Of a stretch of DNA of 64,000 nt, positions 1-10,334 are shown piece after piece. The notes under the pieces were generated by a model, which saw nothing but the letters and a program-made list of their open reading frames with translations, did not search any database and was not told the origin of the DNA. Source of the stretch: Thereva unica. Its lineage: Eukaryota > Arthropoda > Insecta > Diptera > Therevidae. The translations under genes and the position numbers were made by a program. Position 1 is the stretch's first letter. Every line of letters begins with the position of its first letter. The stretch spans positions 90,631,813 to 90,695,812 of the forward strand of contig OX465283.1 in NCBI GenBank assembly GCA_949987705.1, written 5' to 3'.

Positions 1-464
1 TTACTACATTATGTAATACGAAGTAACTGGTTTTTATAAATAATTTGTGTTGTTTTCGGTCCATATGCATATGTACTTAGTGCATGTATATAGTGTAATA
101 TATGGGTTTGTTTCTTTAACACAAGTATGTTGCAGCATTTGTATCCTATAATTTTATTTTCTTTATCTTCAATCAAACAACAATTTACTAAAAATATCTT
201 ATTGAAGATCAAGAAAGATTTGACTGCAATAACAATGTAATCTGCCCAGCTAAAATGTCGAAAAATTATGTGTTGCTGGTAGAGTTGAGCCGGACTTACA
301 CGAGGCAGTACATTTGTCCCTTAAACGTTGGTAAATTGTATGAAGCCTCAATTTTTTTAAATGTCTCGGTTCAAAAATAATGTCCTACTGGCCCTACGAG
401 AAAAATAAAGAAAGCGAGGTGTGATTGTATATTACGTAGTGCAGACATACATATTTCTTTATTT
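1..464. other. No gene seen
   Basis: AT-rich sequence without a supported coding region, RNA gene or recognised repeat. The one open frame on the minus strand at 9-212 has no recognisable motif and ordinary chance length for this composition. Confidence 0.5.
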
Positions 465-1022
465 TTATGTGATAGACTTGAGGGTTAGGGAAAGCCTCTT
501 TATAGTGCAATGTCGAGCAGCAGCTCTAATATTATTTTTTTGCGGCAGTAAAATATCCAATTTGAACTGTTGTGAGGTGAGATTGTAAACACGAATCGGA
601 GAGACGTTTCGTATTTCTTTTGCGGTACTAAAATATCCAATTGATGAGGTGAGATTGTGAATAGGAACTGCAGAGGCATTTCTTACGTTTTTGGAGGGAG
701 GCAAATTTTCTCTTGAAGAGACACATCTTAATTTTTTTGAAGGAGTTAAGTTCTGTAGTGGAGAGCCATTTCTTACATTTTTCGAGGGAATGAAATTTTG
801 TACTGAAGAGACATTTCTTACATTTTTCAAGGGAGTGAAATTTTGTAGTGGAGAGACATATTTCGAGGGAGGGAAATTTTGGACTGAGGAGACATTTCTT
901 ACATTTTTCGAGGGAGTGTAATTTTGTACTGAAGAGACATTTTTACTTCTTTTGCGGCAGCAAAATTTCCAACTTGCAATTAGGCAAGGTGGGATTGCAA
1001 AATATACAAAATATAGGTACAT
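465..1022 (-). other. Open frame built on 15-residue repeats, coding status unknown
   Basis: A 185-codon open frame on the minus strand crosses the tandem array at 672-931. Its protein would be mostly repeats of the type NVSSVQNFTPSKNVR. The units are 45 bp, with one of 36 bp, so every length change is a multiple of three and the frame stays open. The flanking non-array DNA also stays open. That could be selection on a coding exon, or simply the consequence of a 45-bp minisatellite unit with no stop in one frame. The plus strand is also open over much of the array (691-921), which favours chance. No domain, signal peptide or splice context is recognised. Confidence 0.2.
672..931. repeat. Tandem minisatellite, 45-bp unit, about six copies
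   Basis: Successive units begin near 672, 717, 762, 807, 852 and 888. Each begins GAGRCATTTCTTAC and contains TTTTCGAGGGAGTGAAATTTTG, or a near variant of these. One unit has lost 9 bp. A related longer unit containing TTTGCGGCAGTAAAATATCC flanks the array on both sides (about 536-671 and 932-975), so the array has grown inside an older, larger repeat. Confidence 0.85.
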
Positions 1023-1080
1023 TTTGTAGGCATAGATTTCTTACTTTGCGTAACAATTTGAACTTGATTAATCAATGTCG

Positions 1081-1494
1081 GATCCACACGTTTGTTAAGG
1101 CTTGCCAAGCGTTCACAAAATCAAATGTGGGCGTTTGGCTTGGCTTGTGGGAGTTTGGAAACGCTTGTGGCCGATCCGGTCGAGTGTCGGTTTTTCGGCA
1201 CAAATCAAAGGAAATTTGCGTCAAGCGTTTGCGAAGCTTCCACACGTTTGTTTTAAGTTGTATATGAAATGAATGAATGAAGTTATGATAAAATAAGAAG
1301 CCTGGTACGGTTTCTATGAATTTTTAACATACACCTGCTTTAATTTTGTTTTTTTTTTTTCATTTTTCCTTTTAATTTAATAATAAAAACCAAAAAAAAA
1401 CCTCGTCAAACCAAAAGTTATGGCTGACACAAGCTCGAAGTCCGCCATGCTTGCTTATCCAGAACATACAAGCGAACTCGCAAGCGTGTGGATG
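1081..1494. mobile_element. Candidate non-autonomous TIR element
   Basis: The ends carry inverted copies of ATCCACACGYTTG: GATCCACACGTTTG at the left and, on the other strand, CATCCACACGCTTGCG at the right. Related words (GCGTTTG, CCACACGTTTG) recur inside, including near 1230-1255. There is no coding capacity. No target duplication is clear, so the boundaries are approximate and the call is tentative. Confidence 0.35.
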
Positions 1495-2080
1495 CTGCCC
1501 AAACCTAAGGAAGCGTTTGCGATTTGGGAACTATCTTTAACACTATTTATTTTTTAGTAGAAAATAATTTTATTTATTACGGATTTTATTAGCTTTTTAA
1601 ATTCAGGGAATCATGAGTCTAATTTATTAATTAATTGTTTTCAACTACTGCATCCAAGTCGGCTATGTTTTTGGTACAATGCCCTTTGCACTTAAGTAAT
1701 ATGAGAGTAGGGGAACGATGTCCCTACACCTACATACTTGTTTAATGGATATTATAATTAACCTTGTAAAAAAGCTCTTCATTGGTGTTTTTTGCATTTG
1801 CTTGTTTTTGGCCTTACAATAGCACCTCATCTCATTTGAAGTATGACATTATACTTGGTCAAAAGAGAAAAGAGGCACCTCTTACAAACTCATTTTAAAA
1901 TCCTGTCCTACCCAACACTAACAGCTGGCAAGTATTAAGAGGATTCTTAGAGGCGTAAAATTCCAGCACAATTTTCAATATTTCGAATGAAGGACTACTT
2001 TCGGTACCCCAAAATACTATCAACATGTTTAGATATGAATTAAAGTAAAAAATGAGTATTTTCAGGTATATTAATGGATA
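1495..2080. other. No gene seen
   Basis: AT-rich DNA with no supported gene. Short open frames here carry no motif. Confidence 0.5.
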
Positions 2081-2081
2081 A

Positions 2082-2455
2082 GCTTCTCCGAAGGATATAC
2101 GGCTCGGCTCAATCAATGAAGATAATGCATGGATAATACGCTACAATCACAAATTGTACGACTTATACAAAGAACTTTTGACCCATGCCAAGCTACTACG
2201 TTTACGTTGGGCCGGTCATGTCCAAAGAATGGATGACTCAAGGAAACCAAAAAAGCCCTGTATCTACTACCAGATTACAAAAGACCAGTTGGCAAACCAC
2301 GGTTAAGGTGGGAAGACAATGTTAAGGCCGATGCAGCAAAACTGCTAACACAAGAAACTGGAGACAAGCTGTGGAACAGAGAGACGTCTGGAGGAAGAAG
2401 CTGATGGAGGCCAAGGTTCGCATTGGGATGTAGAGCCATCGAAGAAGAAGAAGAA
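2082..2455 (+). pseudogene. 3' end of a non-LTR retrotransposon (RT C-terminal region)
   Basis: The plus strand, read across at least two frameshifts, gives SINEDNAWIIRYNHKLYDLY, then LRLRWAGHVQRMDDSRKPKK, then a W-x-D-N-V-K-A and N-W-R-Q-A stretch. This is the conserved tail of insect RNase H-less non-LTR reverse transcriptases. The 5' part, including the RT core, is absent. The copy ends in a short GAA microsatellite (2438-2455) instead of poly-A. The same family supplies the minus-strand pieces at 38400-38619, 44087-44595 and 54437-54890. Frameshifts and truncation make it inactive. Confidence 0.8.
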
Positions 2456-3465
2456 AATGAGGTGACTATTTTCACCTTAAAACGGGAAACCAGAAACGTG
2501 AAACTAGAAAAAATTTGGGAATCGTATAGAAATGACGTACATTTATCAACCAAAATTCGTAAAGAAAGGTGAGGCTTTTCTCGTTAGCAACAATTTCTTC
2601 GCGATTTTAGATATAACGTGCATTCCAGTGCGATTAATTTGTCAACAGAAAATGGCATACTTTGACCAAGATTTTCAATATTCAATGCGCATTTCTATAC
2701 GATTCTCGAAAAAATAGCAAGTTCAATGCGTTAAGAAAAGTGAGTTTTCCAGCTCGTGTAAATTTAATTAAACATTTACACTAACTGGAAAACTATCACT
2801 TTTCTTTACTTGTAGAACAATCTACTATTATTTCCACAATTTGTGTAGGTAAATGCTATTATTCTAAACTAGTTGGGTTTCAACCTTTCGGTCACACGAC
2901 CAGCTCCCAGTCTGATGAATGGTCAATTTCATCAGTGCCGGCTTTAGGTATTTTGGCGCCCCGTGCGAGATAATTTTATGAGCTCTTGACTCTGTCCAGA
3001 CATTTCTTTTAGCTCGTAGCACACTGGACGCGAACGAAATCCTCCTTCAAATCTGTTGAATCTAAATCTGGTTTCCTTGAATTCATACTTTTGATACGAT
3101 CTTTTTAAAGTAATTTATATTACAATATGGAACTAGTTTATATTATAGTAGGAAAAGTCAAATATCAGTTCAAATAAAAGTCAAGAAAATATGAAGTCAA
3201 GAAAGAGAACCGAGATTTACTTGAGATTTCAAGTAAGTTTCAAGTCAAGAACTCAAGACCATGTAAACGTAATAAGTGGTATTGTTAGAATCACAGTATC
3301 CTCGATGTTGAACACTCTTTTGATTATCGCTGCTTCAATTCCAAAAAGTCTTGTTCTACTTAGTTGATTGCGTAAGATATACATATGATTATAACCAAGC
3401 CGACCTTGAGCTGCAATTCATGGGGCTGCATTCTTGCCAAATCCAATGAATTCAGACGTGTGACC
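2456..3465. other. No gene; contains a short repeat-family fragment
   Basis: No supported coding sequence. At 2866-2935 the stretch CTAGTTGGG..TTTCGGTC..CACGA followed by CTCCCAGTCTGATGAATG resembles the 5' ends of the elements at 11755 and 22710, so it is probably a truncated copy of that family. Confidence 0.45.
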
Positions 3466-3467
3466 TA

Positions 3468-3912
3468 CGAGGTGTGACAATTAAGTAATGAGACTGATTA
3501 TATTGCCGCGATTGTGGTAACCCTGCGACCTTGAAATCCCTTTTCCCTTCTCTCGGCATCCTTCCCCTCTCCATTGATATATTTGCCATCGCTCTAGCTT
3601 GTTTAGTTCGCTAGCTCTGTCGTGTTGAGTAAACGTGTGTTCGTGGTGCTCGTCACGAAAATGGAAAAACGAAATCAAGAACAACTCGTCGCGATAAAAT
3701 TTTGCGCCAAATTGGGCGAAACAGCTTCGGAAACGTACGCTAAAATTGTAAAAGTGCATGGTGATAGTGCTCTTAGTCGTGCCCAGGTGTTTCGATGGCA
3801 TAAAGAGTTTAAGGAGGGGCGTGAAAGCGTGGAAGACGAGGCGCGGAGCGGGAGACTAGTCGAGGTGCGGACTGATACGAATGCGCAGCGTGTGCGTTTG
3901 ATAAATCGGTTG
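3468..3912 (+). mobile_element. 5' half of a mariner element
   Basis: The left terminus CGAGGTGTGACAATTAAGTA follows a TA dinucleotide (3466-3467), the target expected for mariner. It resembles the CGAGGTGTG-type TIRs of animal mariners. A leader of about 160 bp separates it from the transposase start. The 3' half and the right TIR are missing: from about 3913 the sequence is a non-LTR fragment on the other strand. Confidence 0.8.
3661..3912 (+). pseudogene. Mariner transposase, N-terminal fragment
   Basis: From ATG 3661 the frame gives MEKRNQEQLVAIKFCAKLGE, then ETYAKIVKVHGDSALSRAQV and FRWHKEFKEGRESVEDEARS. This is the paired-like helix-turn-helix DNA-binding domain of mariner transposases, ending with the usual ED-x-x-R-x-G-R boundary. 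About 83 of the roughly 340 residues of a mariner transposase are present. The DDE catalytic domain is lost where the sequence meets a non-LTR fragment. The downstream open frame to 3996 is non-homologous. Confidence 0.88.
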
Positions 3913-4073
3913 GATCCCATAGGCTCTCAAGTTTCCAAGAGTCTGGGTAAACTCCGGAAGAGTATGATAGAGCAAAAAGTTTACGCAGTGGTTTAGCCAA
4001 AGAGGAGAGGCATTGTTTTAAGACAATAGGCGGTATATACTATGGGTTCCAGTGGTTTTGTTGGCATCAAGCT
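3913..4073 (-). pseudogene. Non-LTR reverse transcriptase fragment (left of the hAT)
   Basis: The minus strand gives ELDANKTTGTHSI next to the hAT boundary (the RT motif usually seen as LDxNKAxGPDGI). In a shifted frame it then gives AKPLRKLFALSYSSGVYPDS and WKLES, typical of the RT finger region. It is the continuation of the minus-strand element at 6900-8400: removing the hAT (4074-6899) rejoins the two sides at the duplicated ATCAAGCT. Its 3' side is cut at about 3913, where the mariner fragment starts. Confidence 0.75.
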
Positions 4074-6899
4074 CAGGGCCGGCTTTAGGTATTTTGGCGC
4101 CCCGGGCGAGATATTTTTATGCGCCCCTAACTTTTTAAAGGCTTTCCTTAGATTACCAATGTTATTATGAACAAATTGCACAATGAAGGAAAGTAGATAA
4201 GAGTACCTACTATAAAATAATTTAGGTATAAAATGAATTATTTAAAAATTTCAATTTTATTCAACTAACTAAATAGTTTATTTTGCATATTTACAAGCAT
4301 AATATAAACGGGTATAGATATATTAAATTATTATATACTAAATATGGTACATATATATATGTATATATACACTATGAAAATTTCTATAATGTATCTATTC
4401 AAGAAAATTTCACTTTTCTGGCTTTTTTGTCTGCGAATTCTTTAGTAACACTAGTAAAATCCAGATTTCCTGCCAACTCGTTTTCAATAGATAGTGTCGC
4501 TAGACTTGTTAGTCTTGTTGACCTTAAATAATTTATCATTAGCTTCAATTTAGAGAAGCTGCGTTCCCCACTAGCAACAGTCACAGGTATTGTCAACATG
4601 ATAGGAAGTGCTATCCATGTATTGGGGAATAGTTCTTGCAGATTGTGCATTTTGATAAAGTTCAAAAGTTCTATAGGCGTGGCTTGATTTTCACAAAGGT
4701 AATGCTGTAGACCGATGATTTCTTCGCACAACAAATCCCCATTTATATCTGTTTTGTTTACGTTGCCGGTTAAAGGTTCTTGCAATGCCGAACAATATTT
4801 TTTTAGCACTTCTGTATTCATATTTTTTTTTAATATCAAACATGAAACACCACGTGATAGAAAAATCATGAAGCTGTTGAAACCGCTCTCTCAAAGATAT
4901 ATTTGCTGTGTCTAATAGAGCATTAAAAAATTGCACTTCGAAGATTTTTTTTGGATCATTAATTGGTTCATCCAGAGCTTCTTCCCCCGGTTGTCGCTTA
5001 ACGCGTTTAAGTCGCGTTTGAGGCTTGAAAATTGGCTGCACATTTAGGTCTGATGCAATTTCAGTCGCTGTTACAATAGCTTGTTGAAATCCTGTTTCTC
5101 TATATTTTTCCAAGTAGTCACAGCATTTTTCAAACATTTCTGTGAACTGGGCAAAGTCAGTTTTGGGCGACTGACTTGCTTTGCTAACAACATTGATTTG
5201 AAATAGAACATCATGCCATGTTACAACAGAAACAGTAAAGTTAAAATCTTTGAGTTGTTCTGTAGTATTACAAAAAAAGTTTTTTCAAATTTCGCGCTTT
5301 CGACATGGTTTTCTGTAGATTTTGGCATGCTGAAAACGATCCCGTTGTCCGATTTGCCCTATCATTCCATAGTTTTGAGATATTTAACGCGCAAAAGTGC
5401 AAAAAACACGCTTTTTGGCACTTTTAGGCTCCGATTGCTCAAAATCCTGACGTGATAGGGCAATTTGGCCAACGGATTCGGATTCAGCGCGAAAAAATAC
5501 TTAGGATCCGACTATTAAATTGAAAAGGAAAAAAATTGTGCAGACCAGTGGAATTGGATTTGTGGTTGTGACAGTTTCCGCGGGAACAATGACTGTAGGT
5601 CCATTTTGAAATGAGGAAAGCTCCGACGATTCAGACGGTGAATCAGTACTTTGTTTATTTTGAACAAATGATTCTTGACAGGACTCCTCTTTAAAGTACT
5701 TGTTATAATATTCATACACTTTTTAGCTTCTTCAAAAAGTTTATCTTTCTCAGCTTTTCTTTTTCGATTTTCATAACCGGAAAGTTTTTTCTTGTCTACC
5801 ATATTGATTTAGTTCTATTTAAGTAAGAAAAACAACTGTTGCTTGCACTTATCAATCAAGTAGGTATGGTGTAGCAAACTATAACTTAAGCTACTTATAT
5901 TTAGATACCCAACTAGTACATATAATCTGCCACTTTTCTCTAGTTCAAGAATGTGTCTTATAACACCTAAAAGATAGATTTTAGAACGTGCATAAGCGGC
6001 AGATTGTATAGCTTTTGGCTTTCTGTACTTACTAAACGTGTTTAAAAAATTAGAACAGAATGAAATTTACTATTAGATATTTAAACTAGCCAAAATATAT
6101 GTATTTCACATAGTCAGGTACTCACACACGCAAAAACTTCGTCATACTCGCACGTCTCGCTCTTCTGAAAAATTTAGGATACGCGGGTTTCGCTAAAATA
6201 ACGTTCTTGAAAATTGTTATAACCGCCAGAAGGTTTAATAGCAACTGGACAGCCAATGCTTTCTTTATTTTGATAAATTATGTGAAAAATAGAATACCAA
6301 AAAGCGTTCTATGAAATAAATCACGCGATTTAAATCTAATTAATCGATTGAATGTGTTAGTGAAACAAATTCAAATTGTTAAACGAATTTTAATATTACA
6401 TTTCGCCTAAAAAATTGGGTCTCTTAGCAAGAAAAGCAATAAAACTACGCAAGGAGACCAAATTGGATCGGAAAAGCAGCAATAAAAACAGAAAATCATG
6501 AAAAAATGCTCGTGATCGCCGGAAGAATTTCCTAGGAAAGCCAATAAAAAATGAAAACAATCCAAATTGAGTAGCTTAAAATCGTCAACTAAATTGCGCA
6601 CAATTCTCTTAACACAGGAAATATGATTGAACTACTGTTGCCCAGCGCTAGTTAATTGCTAGAAAGTGGAGACAATAGATGGAAAAGTATAATAAAGCGC
6701 CCTTGCCTGCTACCTTTTAAAATTTTTCAATACAAGCTTTGTTTATCTTCTGAGTACATGGCATGTGTTTTGTATTTTAGAGGCGTTATTATTTTATAAG
6801 TAAATAAATGAGTTCATTGGTGAATCTCGACAGCAGTGCCGGGCGGCGCCCTCTTGGACCCGGCGCCCTAGGGTACGCCCCCCCTTAAGGCCGGTACTG
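4074..6899 (-). mobile_element. hAT DNA transposon, degenerate, with 8-bp target duplication
   Basis: ATCAAGCT occurs at 4066-4073 and again at 6900-6907. Between them, the termini are CAGGGCCGGCTTTAGG and, on the other strand, CAGTACCGGCCTTAAGG. An 8-bp duplication and CAG-starting short TIRs are hallmarks of hAT elements. The transposase remnants read on the minus strand. A hairpin-forming insertion (about 5285-5500, with TTGCCCTATCA facing TGATAGGGCAA) seems to have disrupted the body. The element inserted into an older non-LTR retrotransposon. Confidence 0.88.
4399..5802 (-). pseudogene. hAT transposase (ZMYM1/TTF-type relatives), broken
   Basis: The N-terminus (start 5802) has KLSGYENRKRKAEKDKLFEE, a motif common at the start of TTF/ZMYM1-like hAT proteins. 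Frame is lost soon after. A second block (5137-about 4870) and a third, shifted, block (4869-4399) give a C-terminal part containing TVASGERSFSKLKLMINYLR and SLATLSIENELA, the hAT dimerisation domain. The middle of the catalytic domain is missing or replaced between about 5140 and 5500. At least two frameshifts are visible. The protein would be a nuclear cut-and-paste transposase but cannot be made from this copy. Confidence 0.85.
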
Positions 6900-7567
6900 A
6901 TCAAGCTCCTCTAGGCATCCGCCCACCTCTCGAGTCTTGAAGAATAGCCTGTCCATTGAATGAGCGTTGAGCTCGGGGGTCTGCGGGTATCGTATCAGTT
7001 TCGGGTAAAGAAGAATTTGAGACAAACAGAGGCCTTGAATTTGCTGTCTGTTATCACCTTATCATCGTGGATGGAGAAAGGAGTTGTACGAAGTAAAATT
7101 CTTGATGCAGCTCACTAAGTTTTGACATTCCTGATGGTAACTTTACAGGAATTTCTTCGTTTTATATACTCTAGACGGAGCGATACGCTCAAGAGGCATT
7201 AATACACTACCGATAAAACCATCTGTTGGCCCTAGGCTTCACTAATTTGGTAGAACGGGGGATGAACAAATGCATTCTTGCCTGTATGATCCTGTTGATC
7301 AGATAGCGGTATAGTTGAAGAATGAAGGCTTTGTTTCGGAAATACAGATCCTAGGCAGTGGACTGAAAAAAATTTAATAAGTCCCAGCCAATTGGCTTTC
7401 TTATAATGCCATACATTTCTCCTAACTGGTTTGGGAGGAGTGGGTAATTTGAATTAGCGCTGACTAAGCAGTGGTCTGAATTGTCGAGAGGTGAAACAGC
7501 TTCGTCCGCAAAGAACTCGACGTCCGACACTAGTGCCATTTGAGTAAGGCAGGCAGTACATTGTGAA
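6900..7567 (-). pseudogene. Non-LTR endonuclease C-terminus and linker
   Basis: On the minus strand, NSDHCLVSANSNYPLLPNQL followed by a W-D-L-L-N-F-F stretch matches the end of an apurinic-type (EEP) endonuclease domain; SDH is the catalytic triplet (near 7480). The linker before the RT follows toward 6908. Upstream endonuclease sequence lies beyond the MITE at 8329-8400 and the RT lies beyond the hAT at 3913-4073. Stops and frame changes make it inactive. Confidence 0.7.
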
Positions 7568-8328
7568 CAGGGCCGTCTTTTATTGCTTGAAGGCCCTGGG
7601 CCTACTTAGAGTGGAGGCCCACTTAAGGAAACGTAAAATCTTGAAATTTTTTTAAAACTACTCGTAACATTGATCATTATGATTTTTCTTTAAAATAATA
7701 GTCCAGACGTTGTAGTAAAAATTTTACTAAAACCTGACATTAAAACTAATAGAAATGATTTTTGGCACACGAGCAATTTTTGAAGAGTACTTTAAGAAAA
7801 AAATTGTTCCGCCCGCGGAAAGTGGTAAAAATTCTCGGGAAAACTTGGAAAATTGATATTCCACCAATAACGTGGAAGTGGTTGATAATTTCGATATAAT
7901 GTATTGGAATAACTTGTAGAGCGTAAAAAACTTCACCAAAATCGTCTTTACATGTTTTTTCGAAAATTGCTTCGTTTGGGAGATAATGAGCTATAATTGA
8001 TACATCCAGATTTCAGCGCGAATAGCTCGGAATATCTTAAAATTTACATTGACGCTCGACTAAAATCTTTATAACTCCCTTGTTTTTGGTCGAAAATTCA
8101 TAAACTAAACGGCCAAAGATTCAGTAGGTCACATTTGAACAAATCAGATATAACATTCACTTCCAATTTATCTTGGGCCTAATAGATCGAGTTTTTCCGT
8201 AAAAACCGAACTAAAAAGCAACAGAGAAAAACTCGATTCAATTAGGATCGATTTTCTACGAAGAGGCCCCCCGTTCGCAGGAGGCCCTGGGCCCGGGCCC
8301 GGTGTGCCCTGCCTTAAAGACGGCCCTG
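7568..8328. mobile_element. hAT-like MITE, 761 bp, with 8-bp target duplication
   Basis: ATTGTGAA is repeated at 7560-7567 and 8329-8336. The termini CAGGGCCGTCTTT and AAAGACGGCCCTG are exact inverted copies. Subterminal GGCCCTGGGCC-rich segments also face each other. There is no transposase; the open frame at 7727-7939 carries no motif. Eight-bp duplication and CAGGG ends point to mobilisation by a hAT transposase. It sits right after the GDFxxHN motif of a non-LTR endonuclease. Confidence 0.9.
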
Positions 8329-8400
8329 ATTGTGAACCTTGAAATCACCCGCAACCAGGCTTTCAGACTTAAGATTGGATGATGAAAATCTCGAGATCTA
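8329..8400 (-). pseudogene. Non-LTR endonuclease core fragment
   Basis: The minus strand encodes SESLVAGDFKVHN, a degraded GDFNxHN metal-binding motif of EEP endonucleases. It continues directly into 7567 once the MITE and one copy of ATTGTGAA are removed. Upstream, near 8400, the sequence changes to the end of an RNase H-bearing element, so this copy is 5' truncated. Confidence 0.65.
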
Positions 8401-9110
8401 TTCAAAGATAACATCAACTGATGAATGTGGTTAGTCTCCTTGTGCTTAGGGCTGGGCAGTGACAGAGGAGATGTAGTACACTTTCCTCCTCGTCCGGATT
8501 CTTACAGCTTTTGCAAAAATCGTAGGTCTCAAGACCTAAGCGGGTCACATGCATCCCTATCCCTATCAGAAAGTGTCCGGTCAGCACTCCCACTATAGCT
8601 GCTCGTCTTGCCCGGGAGGCTCAGTAGTGAGGTGGTCCACCTAAGCTCATAAGAGGGCCAGGTTAATTTGGCCACGGTGCATTTAGTAAGATCTCTCCAA
8701 TGTTTTTTCGCTTGTTGCATTGTGTGCTTTTTGCATCGGAGTTTAAAAGTAGCCCAAGGCATACCAACTCTTTCCTTTCCTGGAAGGGGAATAGCGGTCA
8801 TGCCTTTCCTAGCCAGTTCATCAGCTTTACAATTTCCCTCTCTATTTCGGTGCCCAGGCAACCATACGAGGAGAGTCCTGAACTGTTGAGTCATCTCGTT
8901 AAGAGATCTGCGACATTTAGAAGTAGTTCCAGAGCTGTTTGCGGGCAAGAGCGCAGGGCTTTCAGAACTGTTTAGCTATCTGAGAAGATGTAGGCAGTCC
9001 GTTTTCTGTCACCTTGCCGGTTGATTAGTAGAACAGCTTCATGTATAGCTAGAACCTCCGCTTGGTAGGTCCAGCGTCATAAGTCGGTTACCAGTTTCTG
9101 AGAGGATTAT
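8401..9110 (-). pseudogene. Non-LTR retrotransposon RNase H domain and C-terminus
   Basis: The minus strand holds YIFSDS, then LLVWLPGHRNREGNCKADEL, the RNase H core (D..H.x.G.x.x.x.N.E..D) of R1/Loa/I-type elements. In another frame it holds TYDFCKSCKNPDEEE and HLLCHCPAL, the C-terminal zinc-binding motif. The N-terminal side near 9060 reads EVLAIHEAVLL-like sequence. RT and endonuclease are missing upstream; the adjacent endonuclease at lower coordinates is 3' of it and belongs to another fragment. Frameshifted and truncated. Confidence 0.8.
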
Positions 9111-9159
9111 TACAGTGTGCCTGTGTACCAGACTAAGAAGTACTGCGCTAGTCCATTGA

Positions 9160-9935
9160 TATAGTCTAAGTGAAGACACAGAAGATGACGTCAAAGATGA
9201 GTTCTGATGAGGTTTTTCGCTCTATTTCATGGGGAGACATCATTAATGGGTGACTTAAGCGCACAGATCGGCCGTGACAACACCGGCCTTGGACAAACAA
9301 TTAGAAATCAAGGTCTAAGCCAAGTTACCAATAACAATGGTGAACTTTTCGTTGACTTTTGTAGTTCCCACCAACTAATGGTAGGTGGAACTTACTTTTG
9401 CCACAAGACGATATACAAAGAGACCCAATGGCAGAAAGAGAAATCAGATAGATCTCGTGGCAGTCAGCCGCAGATGGAGAATATTCTGGAGGATGTCATG
9501 AGCAGACACTGGAAGCGACCACTATATGATAGTAGCAACTATTCACCTCAAAATCGACGCAATCAGAAACGTCCAACGCGGTCCCATAAACCGTAGACGG
9601 TTTTACGTAGACCTTGTGCCGGAGAGTATTAAAAAACAAGAATTTTCTGGGAGTGTGGAAAAAATATTAAACCAGCAAACCGTTTCTGACAACACAAATA
9701 TTGAAGAGCTGTGGAGTACAACAAAGAGCGCTATATTGACGGCAGCAGAAACACCGATGTCCAAAAGCAACATTGGATCTCGGACACAACTTGGCAAAGA
9801 AGAGAACCGCAGGAGGGCCCTCAAAAATAACGTGAACTCTACAAACGACCCAGAAAGACGTCACCAACTTGAAAGCGGAAAACCCGGCAAACACAGGCAA
9901 CAGGAAAGTGTTGTACCAAATTACTAAACAGCTTT
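9160..9935 (+). pseudogene. Non-LTR endonuclease domain ('craniofacial development protein 2-like' type)
   Basis: The plus strand gives GDLSAQIGRDNTGLGQTIRN, then ELFVDFCSSHQLMVGGTYF and CHKTIYKETQW, the diagnostic block of EEP endonucleases often annotated as craniofacial development protein 2-like in insect genomes. A linker (PESIKKQEFSGSVEKILNQQ) follows, then LYQITKQLWG at the edge of a MITE. The RT continues at 10335. Several frame changes occur, for example between 9596 and 9526-9927. Degenerate. Confidence 0.8.
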
Positions 9936-10334
9936 GGGGGCGTTCAAGTATTACGTAACGCAATTTTTGAAAAATTTTGACCCCCCCCACCCCCCCTGTA
10001 ACGCGCCGTAACGTTTTTCTGTACCCCCCCCCCCCTCCCTAAACGTTACGTAACACCCAACACTTTTACCTGAAAGTGACAATTATATGACGCAAAGTAC
10101 CAGAAAGCCGCTAAAATAGCTTATTTATTGTTTTAATCGCGATTACCCGTAAAACATAAACGAAAAGGGTTGCTAAGTTGGGAGATTTGAATGCCCTATT
10201 TTTTTATTTAAATAAAAAAACAATGTTACGTAACGCGTTGTTCGAACCCCCCCCCCCCCCGCCCCAGTAACGCATCGTAACGTTTTACAAACCCCCTCCC
10301 CCCAAAATGCGTTACGTATTACTTGAACGCTCCC
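9936..10334. mobile_element. MITE of about 399 bp with C/G-rich subterminal tracts
   Basis: The left end GGGGGCGTTCAAGTATTACG and the complement of the right end GGGAGCGTTCAAGTAATACG are matching TIRs, followed by TAACGCA on both sides. Homopolymeric C runs occur on both sides of an AT-rich centre, with ACGTTACG words repeated. TTT flanks both ends (9933-9935, 10335-10337) and may be a 3-bp duplication as in PIF/Harbinger elements, but the word is too simple to be sure. It interrupts a non-LTR element. Confidence 0.8.

Noticed and set aside
5213..5455. 80-codon plus-strand frame inside the hAT element
   Set aside because: It lies in a hairpin-forming insertion (inverted TTGCCCTATCA words) and has no recognisable domain.
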